Source: JAICXG01 sp036825615 (GTDB lineage Bacteria; Verrucomicrobiota; Verrucomicrobiia; Chthoniobacterales; UBA10450). Taken from it: a stretch of DNA of 64,000 bases. The notes beneath the pieces are model-generated. The model was not told the DNA's origin. It made no database searches and saw only the letters and a list, made by a program, of their open reading frames with translations. The translations under genes and the position numbers were made by a program. Location: contig DAISXY010000014.1 of the NCBI GenBank assembly GCA_036825615.1, positions 1 through 64,000 of the forward strand, written 5' to 3'. This document shows positions 35,433 through 43,275 of this stretch, one piece after another (positions within the stretch are counted from its first letter, which is position 1; each line of letters opens with the position of its first letter).

Positions 35433-36200
35433 TTACGTGCGGATCACGGAAATGAGATGGCGCAGCTCATCTTCCACCTCGCCGGGATTCGCCACCGTAT
35501 GAGCGATCTCCTCGCGCAATAACAATTGGTAGCGATGCCGGAACCGGTGGAACGCCTGCCGGACGGCGTTGGCTGTCATTCCGAATTGTTTCGCGATCTC
35601 TGCCTGGGAAGGCGTGCCCGGCTCACCCGGGAGTAATTCTTTCAAGGCTTCGAAAATTTCGAGGTTCCCGGCCGCGCGATACTCATCTTTCAATTGGCCG
35701 AGCACGCCCCCAAGCAACGTCGAAGCCCATTGTCGCTCGTAAATCAATTCGGGGGTTATCCGGTCATGAGCTTCTCTTTCGATCTGCTCTTCCAGCTCGA
35801 TCTCCTCGAGTGAAATCGGTTTCCGTCCCTGGCCGCGTTTGATCGTCATCGTCCGCCGCCATTCGTCCGTCAGAAAATGTTTGAGCGCGGTGAGGAGATA
35901 GGAACGGAACCGGCCTTTTTCCTTGCGGACGTTATCTAGATCGCGCCGCTCGAGGATGAGGGCGAAAAAGCCCTGGGTCAGGTCGCGAGCGTCCTCGCGG
36001 CTGAGGCCTTCTCGTCGGACGAATGCGTAGAGCGGCTTCCAGTAAGCGCGGCAAAGCGTCTCGAGCGCTTCCTCGGCGGCGGGCGAATCCTCCTGGGCCG
36101 TGAGAACGAGACTCCAGTGAGTGGTGGCAAACGCGGCCGCCCCCATTTGCGTCGTGCCGTCGATCGCTCTGGAGGAACTGACCTGATCTTCCGCCGGCAC
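35433..36200 (-). CDS. ECF-type RNA polymerase sigma factor, kinase-linked
   Basis: The protein has 255 residues. Region 2 contains ALETLCRAYWKPLYAFVRRE and DARDLTQGFFALIL; region 4 contains SQAEIAKQFGMTANAVRQAF. The long insert (TIKRGQGRKPISLEEIELEE) and the tail EEIAHTVANPGEVEDELRHL recur in its paralogue at 58601. GTG 36200 or ATG 36146 (MGAAAFATTHW, which aligns with the paralogue's start) may be the true start. No anti-sigma gene is near; a receptor kinase follows. Confidence 0.85.
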   Translation of the reverse strand: MPAEDQVSSSRAIDGTTQMGAAAFATTHWSLVLTAQEDSPAAEEALETLCRAYWKPLYAFVRREGLSREDARDLTQGFFALILERRDLDNVRKEKGRFRSYLLTALKHFLTDEWRRTMTIKRGQGRKPISLEEIELEEQIEREAHDRITPELIYERQWASTLLGGVLGQLKDEYRAAGNLEIFEALKELLPGEPGTPSQAEIAKQFGMTANAVRQAFHRFRHRYQLLLREEIAHTVANPGEVEDELRHLISVIRT

Positions 36201-36347
36201 GGTCCGATGGAATCAAAACCGCTCTGAAAAAGCAAGCTTCGACCCACGATGGATCTTGCCTAACGAATCGAGTTCTGAGCGACAGCACGCTCCGGATGCG
36301 CTGAAGTTTGCAGCTGGAAAGCGAGCCGAATTCCGCGAGCGTGGAAG

Positions 36348-37070
36348 ATGGCCGCGCGGCTCGATTCGTTTGCCATCTGCCTCCTCCTTTGTTTGACGAG
36401 TTGCAAAGCGGCGACCGTGCCGGCGCAGAATTTTGCCGCCGAGCGGGAGCGGATGGTGCAGCAACAGATCATCATGCGCGGCATCGCGGACGAGCGTGTC
36501 CTTGCTGCTATGCGCAAAGTCCCGCGCGAGCAGTTTGTGCCGGAGCCGATCCGCGACTTGAGCTATAGCGATCGGCCGCTGCCGATCGGCGAGGAGCAGA
36601 CGATCTCGCAGCCGTTCATTGTCGCCTTCATGACCGACAAATTGGAAGTCAAGCCGGGCGACCGTGTGCTCGAGATCGGAACCGGGTCGGGCTATCAGGC
36701 GGCGATTCTGGCCGAGATGGGGGCGAAAGTTTACACGATCGAAATTGTGCAATCGTTAGGCGAACGAGCCGCCGCTACCCTTGAGCGGCTCGGTTACAAA
36801 AACGTGCACGTGAAGATCGGAGATGGTTATCGCGGCTGGCCGGAGCACGCACCCTTCGATGCCGTGATCGTGACCTGCGCGCCGGAGAGAGTGCCGCAGC
36901 CGCTCGTCGACCAGACGAAAGAGGGCGGCCGGATTGTCATCCCGGTTGGGCCGCCTAACGATCAGAGACTTTACGTCCTGGAGAAAAAAGCCGGCCGGCT
37001 GGAGCGGCGGGCCATCCTGGCGGTTCGTTTCGTTCCGATGACGGGCAGGGCGGACACGGTGCCGCAGTGA
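36348..37070 (+). CDS. pcm: Exported protein-L-isoaspartate O-methyltransferase, probably lipidated
   Basis: The protein has 240 residues. The Pcm core is clear: ISQPFIVAFMTDKL, VLEIGTGSGYQAAIL (SAM site), YTIEIVQSLGERA, FDAVIVTCAPERVPQPLVDQ and GGRIVIPVG. Pcm repairs isoaspartyl residues. Unusually, it begins with a signal peptide ending LLLCLTSC, a plausible lipobox with Cys19, placing it in the periplasm; methyl-donor supply there is unexplained. Two 9-mer copies read QSLGE (36753) and PPNDQ (36953). Confidence 0.85.
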   Translation: MAARLDSFAICLLLCLTSCKAATVPAQNFAAERERMVQQQIIMRGIADERVLAAMRKVPREQFVPEPIRDLSYSDRPLPIGEEQTISQPFIVAFMTDKLEVKPGDRVLEIGTGSGYQAAILAEMGAKVYTIEIVQSLGERAAATLERLGYKNVHVKIGDGYRGWPEHAPFDAVIVTCAPERVPQPLVDQTKEGGRIVIPVGPPNDQRLYVLEKKAGRLERRAILAVRFVPMTGRADTVPQ

Positions 37071-37086
37071 GGGCGCTCGCCAGCGC

Positions 37087-37386
37087 TCAGCCCCGCTTGC
37101 TGAAAATCTTGAGTTCCTCGGCCGCCTTTTGCAGTTCGTCGAGCGTGGCGAGGGCGGCTTGTTGTTTCTTCAGCGTCGCATCGTTCGTCGCCTTCATTTC
37201 CAGGGCGGCTTGGAGGATTTCCTTCATGTCGCCGGCGCCGGTCAGAACCTTGGTGGGCGCGGTTTGCTGACCGCTGCTCGCGGACGACGCGGCCTGCACC
37301 ACGACATCCGGCGTGGGCGATTGCGCGTGCAAGAACGCGACCGCAAAACCGAGCGCGAGAAAGAGAGGCAGGAGCAGTTTTTTCAT
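37087..37386 (-). CDS. Small exported protein, downstream of a two-gene operon
   Basis: The protein has 99 residues: signal peptide KKLLLPLFLALGFAVAFLHA, then a Ser/Thr-rich stretch and a helical C-terminus (MKEILQAALEMKATNDATLK). A strong GGAGG site lies upstream, inside the end of the preceding gene. Only one base separates the stop of the 75-residue gene from this ATG. Function unknown; it may form a coiled coil with its neighbour. Confidence 0.65.
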   Translation of the reverse strand: MKKLLLPLFLALGFAVAFLHAQSPTPDVVVQAASSASSGQQTAPTKVLTGAGDMKEILQAALEMKATNDATLKKQQAALATLDELQKAAEELKIFSKRG

Positions 37387-37387
37387 C

Positions 37388-37615
37388 CTAACGACCTCCT
37401 CCCCGGCTGGCATAGATGCGCGCGACCCGGATCGCTTCCGCGAGATTCGCGAGCTTCGCGTCAATTTTCTCCTGGTTATCGGCGATCTGAAGTTGTTGCG
37501 CCTGCACGTCCTTCAGCGCGAGCGCGAGTTCCTGCGCGTCGTTCGAGACGGGCGATTGCGCGCCGAACGCAGTGGCGAGCGCAAGCAGCGCGCCGAGCAG
37601 CATGATTTTTTTCAT
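37388..37615 (-). CDS. Small exported helical protein
   Basis: The protein has 75 residues: signal peptide KKIMLLGALLALATAFGA, then a helical region (ELALALKDVQAQQLQIADNQ and on to RVARIYAS). It resembles its downstream partner in size and layout. Its stop TAG lies in a near copy of the 9-mer (TCGTTAGGA on the minus strand), directly before the next ATG. It is divergent from rpoN. Confidence 0.6.
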   Translation of the reverse strand: MKKIMLLGALLALATAFGAQSPVSNDAQELALALKDVQAQQLQIADNQEKIDAKLANLAEAIRVARIYASRGGGR

Positions 37616-37726
37616 AGGCGAATGGTCCGAGGGAAAAGGGAGCAAGTCACGTTCCTTGTCGGTTGCGGCGCGGGCCGCGGCGCGCAAATTGCTTGCCAGA
37701 AAAAGTCCACTTGTTACCCTCTGCGC

Positions 37727-39148
37727 ATGGCCGGGCCGGGAATGTTTCAGTCGCAAAATTTGTCCCTCCAACAAGTCCTCGCGCCCCAATTGCAGCAGAG
37801 CCTGCTCATTCTCCAGGCCCCGTTGCTCGAGCTGCGCAACCTCGTCCAGCAGGAGATGGAGACCAATCCGGTGCTCGAGGAATTGGCCGACCCAGCGGAC
37901 GACGAGCGCCCGGCAAGCGACACCGACACAGCGGCCGACGAGAAATTCAAGGAGGAGTTCGAGCAACTGGCGAAGCTGGACGATGAGTGGCGTGATTACA
38001 TGGCGCAGTCGAGCAGCTACAGCGCGCGCTCGCAGGAGGATGAGGAAAAGCGCCAGTTTTTCTTCGATTCCATTCCGACACAGGAAACCCTGCAACAACA
38101 TCTCGTCAGCCAGCTCAACCAAACCGTCCTGAGCGCCGACGATCGCAAGACCGCCGAGCTGATTATCGGTAACATCGACGATAACGGCTTTCTCCAAACG
38201 ACCCCGGAGGACATGGCGATGAATACCGGAATCCCGCAGGAGCAATTCGAGCTCATGCTCACCCTCATCCAGAGCTTTCATCCCCCCGGGGTCGGAGCGC
38301 GCGACTTGCGCGAATGTCTTTTGATTCAACTAAAACGCGACGGACGCGAGAAGAGCCTCGAATACCGCATCATCTCCGATCACATGGTCGATCTCGGGAA
38401 ACGGCGTTTTCCGGAAATCGCCCGCCGAATGGGCATCCCCGTCGACCAGGTGCAGAAAGCGGCCAACAATATCGCGCAACTCGATCCGCGGCCCGGCCAA
38501 ATCTTCGCCGAAGCGCCGCAGAATTACGTCCTGCCCGATGTGACGGTGGAAAAAATCCAGGGCGAATACCAGGTGATCCTGAACGGCGAACAAATCCCGC
38601 ACCTGCGCATCAGCAACACTTACAAGGATATCATGGCCAAGGACGGGAACGGCAGTGAGGTTAAGGATTACATCCGGGACAAAATCCGGAGCGGGAAATT
38701 TCTCATCAAATCAATCCACCAGCGCCAGCAGACAATCTCCAACATTGCGCACGAGATCGTGGCCCGGCAGAAGGAATTTCTCGAGAAAGGCTCGGCCTAT
38801 CTCAAGCCGATGACGATGGTGCAAATCGCCGACGCGGTGGGGGTGCATGAGACGACCGTGAGCCGAGCGATCTCCGGCAAGTACATGGCGACGCCGCAAG
38901 GCGTGTTCGAGATGAAGTACTTCTTCACGCCCGGATACCAGACCTCGAGCGGCGCTTCGGTCAGCAACACCAGTGTGAAAGAGGCAATCCTTAACCTGGT
39001 AAAACACGAGTCAGGGAGCGCGCCCTTGAGCGACAAGGAGATCGTCGAGATTCTCGACCAGCGCGGGATCCCGATCGCGCGGCGCACGGTGGCGAAGTAT
39101 CGCACCGAGCTAAACATCCTCCCGAGCAACATGCGCAAGAAGTATTGA
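37727..39148 (+). CDS. rpoN: RNA polymerase sigma-54 factor RpoN
   Basis: The protein has 473 residues. The N-terminal activator-interacting region (SQNLSLQQVLAPQLQQSLLI) is followed by an acidic stretch, the core-binding domain (IIGNIDDNGFL, HPPGVGARDLRECLLIQL), a helix-turn-helix (MVQIADAVGVHETTVSRAIS) and the RpoN box ARRTVAKYR at about 451-459. The frame is open upstream to 37313, but MAGPGMFQSQNLSLQQ is the family start. It directs activator-dependent promoters; no bacterial enhancer-binding protein is in the window. It has no 9-mer copy. Confidence 0.96.
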   Translation: MAGPGMFQSQNLSLQQVLAPQLQQSLLILQAPLLELRNLVQQEMETNPVLEELADPADDERPASDTDTAADEKFKEEFEQLAKLDDEWRDYMAQSSSYSARSQEDEEKRQFFFDSIPTQETLQQHLVSQLNQTVLSADDRKTAELIIGNIDDNGFLQTTPEDMAMNTGIPQEQFELMLTLIQSFHPPGVGARDLRECLLIQLKRDGREKSLEYRIISDHMVDLGKRRFPEIARRMGIPVDQVQKAANNIAQLDPRPGQIFAEAPQNYVLPDVTVEKIQGEYQVILNGEQIPHLRISNTYKDIMAKDGNGSEVKDYIRDKIRSGKFLIKSIHQRQQTISNIAHEIVARQKEFLEKGSAYLKPMTMVQIADAVGVHETTVSRAISGKYMATPQGVFEMKYFFTPGYQTSSGASVSNTSVKEAILNLVKHESGSAPLSDKEIVEILDQRGIPIARRTVAKYRTELNILPSNMRKKY

Positions 39149-39158
39149 GCCTGGAATT

Positions 39159-39225
39159 GTGAATCGTTATACCGTGAGTCGGCTGCAACCTCACCTTAGC
39201 TGACGCTCCACGATCAACGATTCAC
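39159..39225. repeat. Inverted repeat after rpoN
   Basis: GTGAATCGTT (39159-39168) and AACGATTCAC (39216-39225) are perfect inverted arms, and CGATTCACG recurs at once. There is no T-run, so an intrinsic terminator is not supported. Confidence 0.6.
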
Positions 39226-39238
39226 GATTCACGAACCC

Positions 39239-39595
39239 ATGTCACCATCACTTCGCCGTCGCGTCATCGCCGAATGGCGTGGCTTGCCTTCCGATCCGCC
39301 GCCGCCGGACCGCACCCGCTCCAGCGCCGAGGTGTTGGCAAAAGTGATGCAAAAGCTCGGCTTGGGCGAACGCCTCCGCGAGCAAGAGGTGTTGTCGGCC
39401 TGGAAAATGGTCGTCGGCGAGTTCATCGCCGCTCATTCCTGTCCGATGGCGTTGCGCGAAGGGACTCTCTACGTCCGGGTCTTGCAGCCCTCGCTCCATT
39501 ATGAACTCGACCGCGTGAAGGCGGAGATTCTGCGCAAATTGAAGCAGCGCTTCGGCGCCAAAGCGGTTCGCGAGCTGCGCTTCCGCATCGGTTAG
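39239..39595 (+). CDS. DciA-like (DUF721) protein
   Basis: The protein has 118 residues with the DUF721 pattern: an N-terminal helix, VLAKVMQKLGLGERLREQEV, SAWKMVVGEFIAAHSCPMAL and the strand-turn REGTLYVRVLQPSLHYEL, ending in RFGAKAVRELRFRIG. DciA recruits the replicative helicase in bacteria without DnaC. It follows rpoN in the same direction. Assignment rests on pattern only. Confidence 0.75.
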   Translation: MSPSLRRRVIAEWRGLPSDPPPPDRTRSSAEVLAKVMQKLGLGERLREQEVLSAWKMVVGEFIAAHSCPMALREGTLYVRVLQPSLHYELDRVKAEILRKLKQRFGAKAVRELRFRIG

Positions 39596-39660
39596 CGGCG
39601 CGCGCGCCTAACGATGCGACCGCTGGACAGCCCCGCTGATCTGGCTTACCGAGGTGCGCT

Positions 39661-39981
39661 ATGTTTGGTCCGACGAAATTCTACTTCCTTGTCTTCGGGC
39701 TCCTCACGATCGGCGGCGGAGTTATGGGCTATGTTAAGGCGGAAAGCTCGGTCTCGCTCATCGCCGGCTGGATCAGTGGCCTGCTTCTTCTCCTGGCCGC
39801 GTTTCTCTTGCCCACGCACCCGCTCGCTGGAATTGTGTTGGGCGGAATTCTTTGCCTTCTTCTCATCGGATATTTTCTTCCCGGATTTTTCCGCAGCGGA
39901 GAGATGATGCCGGCGGGAATGATGTCGGTGCTGAGCTTCATCGGGATCGCGTTTGCGATCGCCGCCTGGATTCGCAAGTAA
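39661..39981 (+). CDS. TMEM14-family small membrane protein
   Basis: The protein has 106 residues with four membrane segments and the TMEM14 (UPF0136) pattern: FGLLTIGGGVMGYVKAESSV, SLIAGWISGLLLLLAAFL and GEMMPAGMMSVLSFIGIAFA. Prokaryotic function is unknown. It is 9 bp before the GH75-like gene, possibly co-transcribed. Confidence 0.75.
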   Translation: MFGPTKFYFLVFGLLTIGGGVMGYVKAESSVSLIAGWISGLLLLLAAFLLPTHPLAGIVLGGILCLLLIGYFLPGFFRSGEMMPAGMMSVLSFIGIAFAIAAWIRK

Positions 39982-39990
39982 CCACGGCGT

Positions 39991-41469
39991 GTGCGCAAGT
40001 TCCGCCTGAGTACCCTGCGTTGGGTCGCGCTGCTCCTCTTTCTCGGGCTCTTTGGGCTTATCGTCCTGCGCTGGATTTCGCTCGAACGGCTCCGGCTCAC
40101 CCTGCAGCGGCTTGGGCCCACGGCCATTCCCACCCCGACCGCGACGCCGGAGCTTCCCACTCCGACGCCCTGGCGGACGCCCATCATTAGCGGCAAACTC
40201 GACACCGCGAAGCTGTGGAGCGGCATCACGGTGCATGCATCGGTCGATCCCACCCCGGGCGCGGCGGCTTCAATCGAACGAGTCGACCCGGAAAGTTACG
40301 TCCTCGATCTGCGCCTCAAGGTTCGCGTCCCGACCGCGAACCGAAACCTCGAGGAACTGGCGCAGGTCACGCCAGAGTTACCGAAACTGCTCCCGCATCT
40401 CGCCGAAGCGATCGCGCCCGACGCGCTCTCGCCGCTTTTCCATCAACTCTACGAGGTCAAGCTCCAGACCCTGCGCCAGAATCTCGTCCGGCTCGATCAG
40501 CTCCTTTCCCGGCACAATTTCTACGATTGCCAGACCATCCTGCGCCTGCGCGCGCCGGCGACGAAACGGGAGGCGATTCTTTTGCAGGCCGATATGGATG
40601 TGGACGCCGACGGGTCAGACGCCGATCGCCTGCCGCTCATCGACGGCAGCTCGGCGAATTTCCGGCCGTTCACCAGTTATCGTTGGCGCAAGAAAACTGC
40701 GACCCCGAATCCCTTCCTTGCGCCCACCGAGGACAAGCTGCGGGCTTACGAAACCGAGTTCGCGCAAAAGGGCCTGACGATCGAGCGCAACCGCGACCTG
40801 CGCATCGCAATTCAACGGCTGAAAGCGGAAGTTGATTCGCTCAAGCACTTCAGCTTTCTCATCGCCTCGACCGATCCCTACGTCGTCCTGCCGGGAGTGT
40901 TCATGCGCGAGAAGAATAGCGGAAAGGTGGGCGATTACGCGGTCGTGATCTATGGCGATCAAATTTATCCCGCGATCGTCGGCGACATCGGGCCGACCGA
41001 TCGGGTGGGGGAAGCCTCGCTCCGGATTGCAAAGGAAATCAACGCCCGCTCCACCGCCTACAACCGACCGGTAAGCGAGCTGAAAGTGACTTACCTTGTC
41101 TTCCCGAACACCGCCGATCGCCCATTTGGACCGCCGGACCTGGAAAAAATGCGGGGCCGTTGCGAAGACCTGGTGCAGCAGCTCGGTGGCGCAACCATCC
41201 CGCTCTATCGCTGGCAGAATCTGATTCCTACACCAACACCGACGCCGCCACCCGCTCCGAGCCCCAGCCCGACGGCAACTCCCACCGCCAGCCCGGCTGT
41301 TTCCCCTAACGAATCGCCGACGGCAACGTCAACACCGCTTGTGAGCCCGACCTTCGCATTCGCGCTTCCAACCAGCACCGTCAGTCAAACACCGACGCCG
41401 GTGGTTTTACCGACATCGGCGAGCGTGTCGCCGACGCCTGTTCTCAGCTCCCCAAGCCCTAGCCGTTAG
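39991..41469 (+). CDS. Membrane-anchored protein with GH75 chitosanase-like domain and Thr/Pro tail
   Basis: The protein has 492 residues with a GTG start. An N-terminal anchor (VALLLFLGLFGLIVL) leads to a Thr/Pro linker and a central region. Residues ~300-345 read VGDYAVVIYGDQIYPAIVGD followed by IGPTDRVGEASLRIAKEIN, the catalytic signature shape of GH75 chitosanases. The last ~80 residues are a low-complexity Pro/Thr/Ser tail like that of the protein at 16786. It would act on the outside of the cell, perhaps on chitosan-like glycans. Its stop (CGT TAG) sits in a near copy of the 9-mer and overlaps the convergent lipoprotein gene by 11 bp. Confidence 0.65.
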   Translation: MRKFRLSTLRWVALLLFLGLFGLIVLRWISLERLRLTLQRLGPTAIPTPTATPELPTPTPWRTPIISGKLDTAKLWSGITVHASVDPTPGAAASIERVDPESYVLDLRLKVRVPTANRNLEELAQVTPELPKLLPHLAEAIAPDALSPLFHQLYEVKLQTLRQNLVRLDQLLSRHNFYDCQTILRLRAPATKREAILLQADMDVDADGSDADRLPLIDGSSANFRPFTSYRWRKKTATPNPFLAPTEDKLRAYETEFAQKGLTIERNRDLRIAIQRLKAEVDSLKHFSFLIASTDPYVVLPGVFMREKNSGKVGDYAVVIYGDQIYPAIVGDIGPTDRVGEASLRIAKEINARSTAYNRPVSELKVTYLVFPNTADRPFGPPDLEKMRGRCEDLVQQLGGATIPLYRWQNLIPTPTPTPPPAPSPSPTATPTASPAVSPNESPTATSTPLVSPTFAFALPTSTVSQTPTPVVLPTSASVSPTPVLSSPSPSR

Positions 41470-42103
41470 GCCGGCGCGGGACGCTCAGACCGAGGTCGCG
41501 CACCTTGTGATCGGCGCCCTTTTTGCGCTCGGCGTAGCTGTTGAAGCTGTTGGTTGTCAGCTCGCTCGCGTTGCGGGTCGTCTCCACCACGGTCGCGAGG
41601 CTTAGTCCATTGGCTTGGGCGAGCTGCGCCCAGCTCTGGCCTTTGGCGCGCTGCAACGCAATCTGGTGGACTTTGCTCGAATTCCCCCGGGCGATGGCGT
41701 TGATCGCGCAGAGTTCGCCGAAGCGCAGCCGCAAACGGTCTTGCTGCGCGAGCAGATCAGTTTGACTCACACCCGTGACCCGCGAGACCGCCGCGACCAC
41801 AAAGGGACGCTCGTCTGTCGAGCCGGCAGCCGCGTTCAAAAGATTGATGTTGCCGAGGAGCGCGTGCTCATCGGTGCCGGTGACTCTTTTCGGCACCCGC
41901 ACGTAGCCACCACCGAGCAAACTACCCGTCTCGGGTGGAACATACATCGTGGTATAGGCCTGGCTGTTGTTCGCCCGGGCGTCGACCGTGCTGACCGCTC
42001 CGGCCGAACCCGCGGAAGCTTGAGGTGCACTCGCGCGTTGCGGCGCCGCGCAACTGGCCAGGAGGCACGCAGAGGAAAAAAGAGCAACGATTGATTTCAA
42101 CAT
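41459..42103 (-). CDS. Hypothetical lipoprotein
   Basis: The protein has 214 residues. The N-terminus MLKSIVALFSSACLLASCAA ends in a lipobox (LASC, Cys18). An Ala/Ser-rich linker follows, then DERPFVVAAVSRVTGVSQTD and QRAKGQSWAQLAQANGLSLA, which look like helix-turn-helix-type helical repeats rather than a known domain. It is convergent with the GH75-like gene and overlaps its end. Confidence 0.6.
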   Translation of the reverse strand: MLKSIVALFSSACLLASCAAPQRASAPQASAGSAGAVSTVDARANNSQAYTTMYVPPETGSLLGGGYVRVPKRVTGTDEHALLGNINLLNAAAGSTDERPFVVAAVSRVTGVSQTDLLAQQDRLRLRFGELCAINAIARGNSSKVHQIALQRAKGQSWAQLAQANGLSLATVVETTRNASELTTNSFNSYAERKKGADHKVRDLGLSVPRRPNG

Positions 42104-42431
42104 ATGCGCCGTGCTTTGTAGCTGCGGCTGGGCAAAAGCGCAAGATAAATTGTGCGCGTTTCCCCTTACGCGCCGGTGCGAAACGTCCGCTGGCCCGGAG
42201 CCTACGCGGTCCGGTAACCTTTGTCATTTGCGGCTTTTCGTTTATCGAAACGGAACATCTCGCAACGCCATTTCTGCTGGGTCCGTTCTCCTGCAAGTTT
42301 GCGATCGAATCTACGCCGAAACCGGTCGATTTCGACCCGAGGATGGGATTTACGGATGCCCGTTTGCTGCCCTTTTGACAGCCGCCCAACGTTGATATGA
42401 CAGCATTTCGCAGTCGTTGTAGAATTGGATT
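42104..42431. other. Gene-free stretch before the second toxin-antitoxin pair
   Basis: No supported gene in 328 bp. TTGACA (42375-42380) with TATGAC (42396-42401) at 15-bp spacing is a weak candidate promoter for the antitoxin gene; the spacing is short and promoter rules for this phylum are poorly known. Confidence 0.3.
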
Positions 42432-42653
42432 GTGAGCACGGTCGCCGAGATTCGCCAAGCCATAGAAAAACTTTCGCCTGGCGAGGCATGGAAGTTGGCG
42501 AGCGAACTGCGCGAGTATTTGGACGCGCTCTGGGACAAGCAATTCGAACAGGACGTGAAAGCTGGCCGACTGGACGCGGCGATCACGCGAGCTCGCAAGG
42601 AGCATGCCTCCGGCAGAAGTCGGCCGATGGATGAAATCGTCGGGAACGACTGA
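42432..42653 (+). CDS. Antitoxin-like small protein
   Basis: The protein has 73 residues with a GTG start: STVAEIRQAIEKLSPGEAWKL, then FEQDVKAGRLDAAITRARKE and SGRSRPMDEIV. This helical N-terminus with a 'KAGRLD...GRSRPM' tail is the pattern of many short antitoxins next to RelE/ParE toxins. The next gene overlaps it by 23 bp. Confidence 0.65.
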   Translation: MSTVAEIRQAIEKLSPGEAWKLASELREYLDALWDKQFEQDVKAGRLDAAITRARKEHASGRSRPMDEIVGND

Positions 42654-42891
42654 GTTTTGGCAGCTCTACCGCGAATTGTCGCAGCCGATTAAGCAGGCGG
42701 CGCGTCGTACTTATCGGCTGTGGAAACAAAACCCGCGGGGTTCGGCGGTACGGTTCAAGAAAGTGCGCGATGCTTATTCAATTCGAATTGGAAACACCGG
42801 CTATCGCGCCATTGCTACAGATGTGCCGGACGGATTTCTCTGGATCTGGATTGGTTCGCACGATGCATACGAGCGTCTGTTGAAAGAATAA
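42631..42891 (+). CDS. RelE/ParE-type toxin
   Basis: The protein has 86 residues from MKSSGTTEFWQLYRELSQPI; a start at 42604 is possible. RFKKVRDAYSIRIGNTGYRA and DGFLWIWIGSHDAYERLL match the beta-sheet core of RelE/ParE toxins, with Arg and Tyr at usual positions. It overlaps the antitoxin gene, which fits a type II toxin-antitoxin operon. The target (ribosome or gyrase) is undecided. Confidence 0.75.
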   Translation: MKSSGTTEFWQLYRELSQPIKQAARRTYRLWKQNPRGSAVRFKKVRDAYSIRIGNTGYRAIATDVPDGFLWIWIGSHDAYERLLKE

Positions 42892-42940
42892 TCCTGCGGT
42901 TTATTGCCTAACGAACTCGCTGGATGAAGCGGTGATTTCC

Positions 42941-43014
42941 CGGAGCCTACGGGGCTCGAACCCGCAACCTCCGCCGTGACAGGGCGGCGCTCTAACCAGT
43001 TGAGCTAAGGCTCC
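42941..43014 (-). tRNA. tRNA-Asp(GTC)
   Basis: Read on the minus strand, 74 nt fold as a cloverleaf. The acceptor GGAGCCT pairs AGGCTCC (discriminator G), the D arm has GCTC and GAGC, the anticodon stem CCGCC and GGCGG holds loop CTGTCAC (anticodon GTC), and the T arm GCGGG with TTCGAGC closes on CCCGT, one pair being G-U. CCA is not encoded. Confidence 0.96.
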
Positions 43015-43275
43015 TCGAAAAAGGGAACCAACCGTAGGTCGCCGCCCCGTCGGTCGCAATCGGATTTTTCCGCTGCAAAATGGTCCCGGCTGCGGCTCTC
43101 GTCGCCGCATCGACGTGCCAGCAACCCTTCAGAAACAAAAAAACGTGAATGCAATCGCGCTCCGGGCTGTCTCATAAAGCGATGAGAAGAGCGCGCGCAA
43201 AATCGCTCCGATTGCGGCGTGAAACCTGCGCGCGTATTATTTTCGAGAGGATCAGAACAAGGGAAGACGAGGGAA

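Noticed and set aside
39159..39225. Intrinsic terminator after rpoN
   Set aside because: The inverted arms are present but are 47 bases apart and not followed by a T-run.
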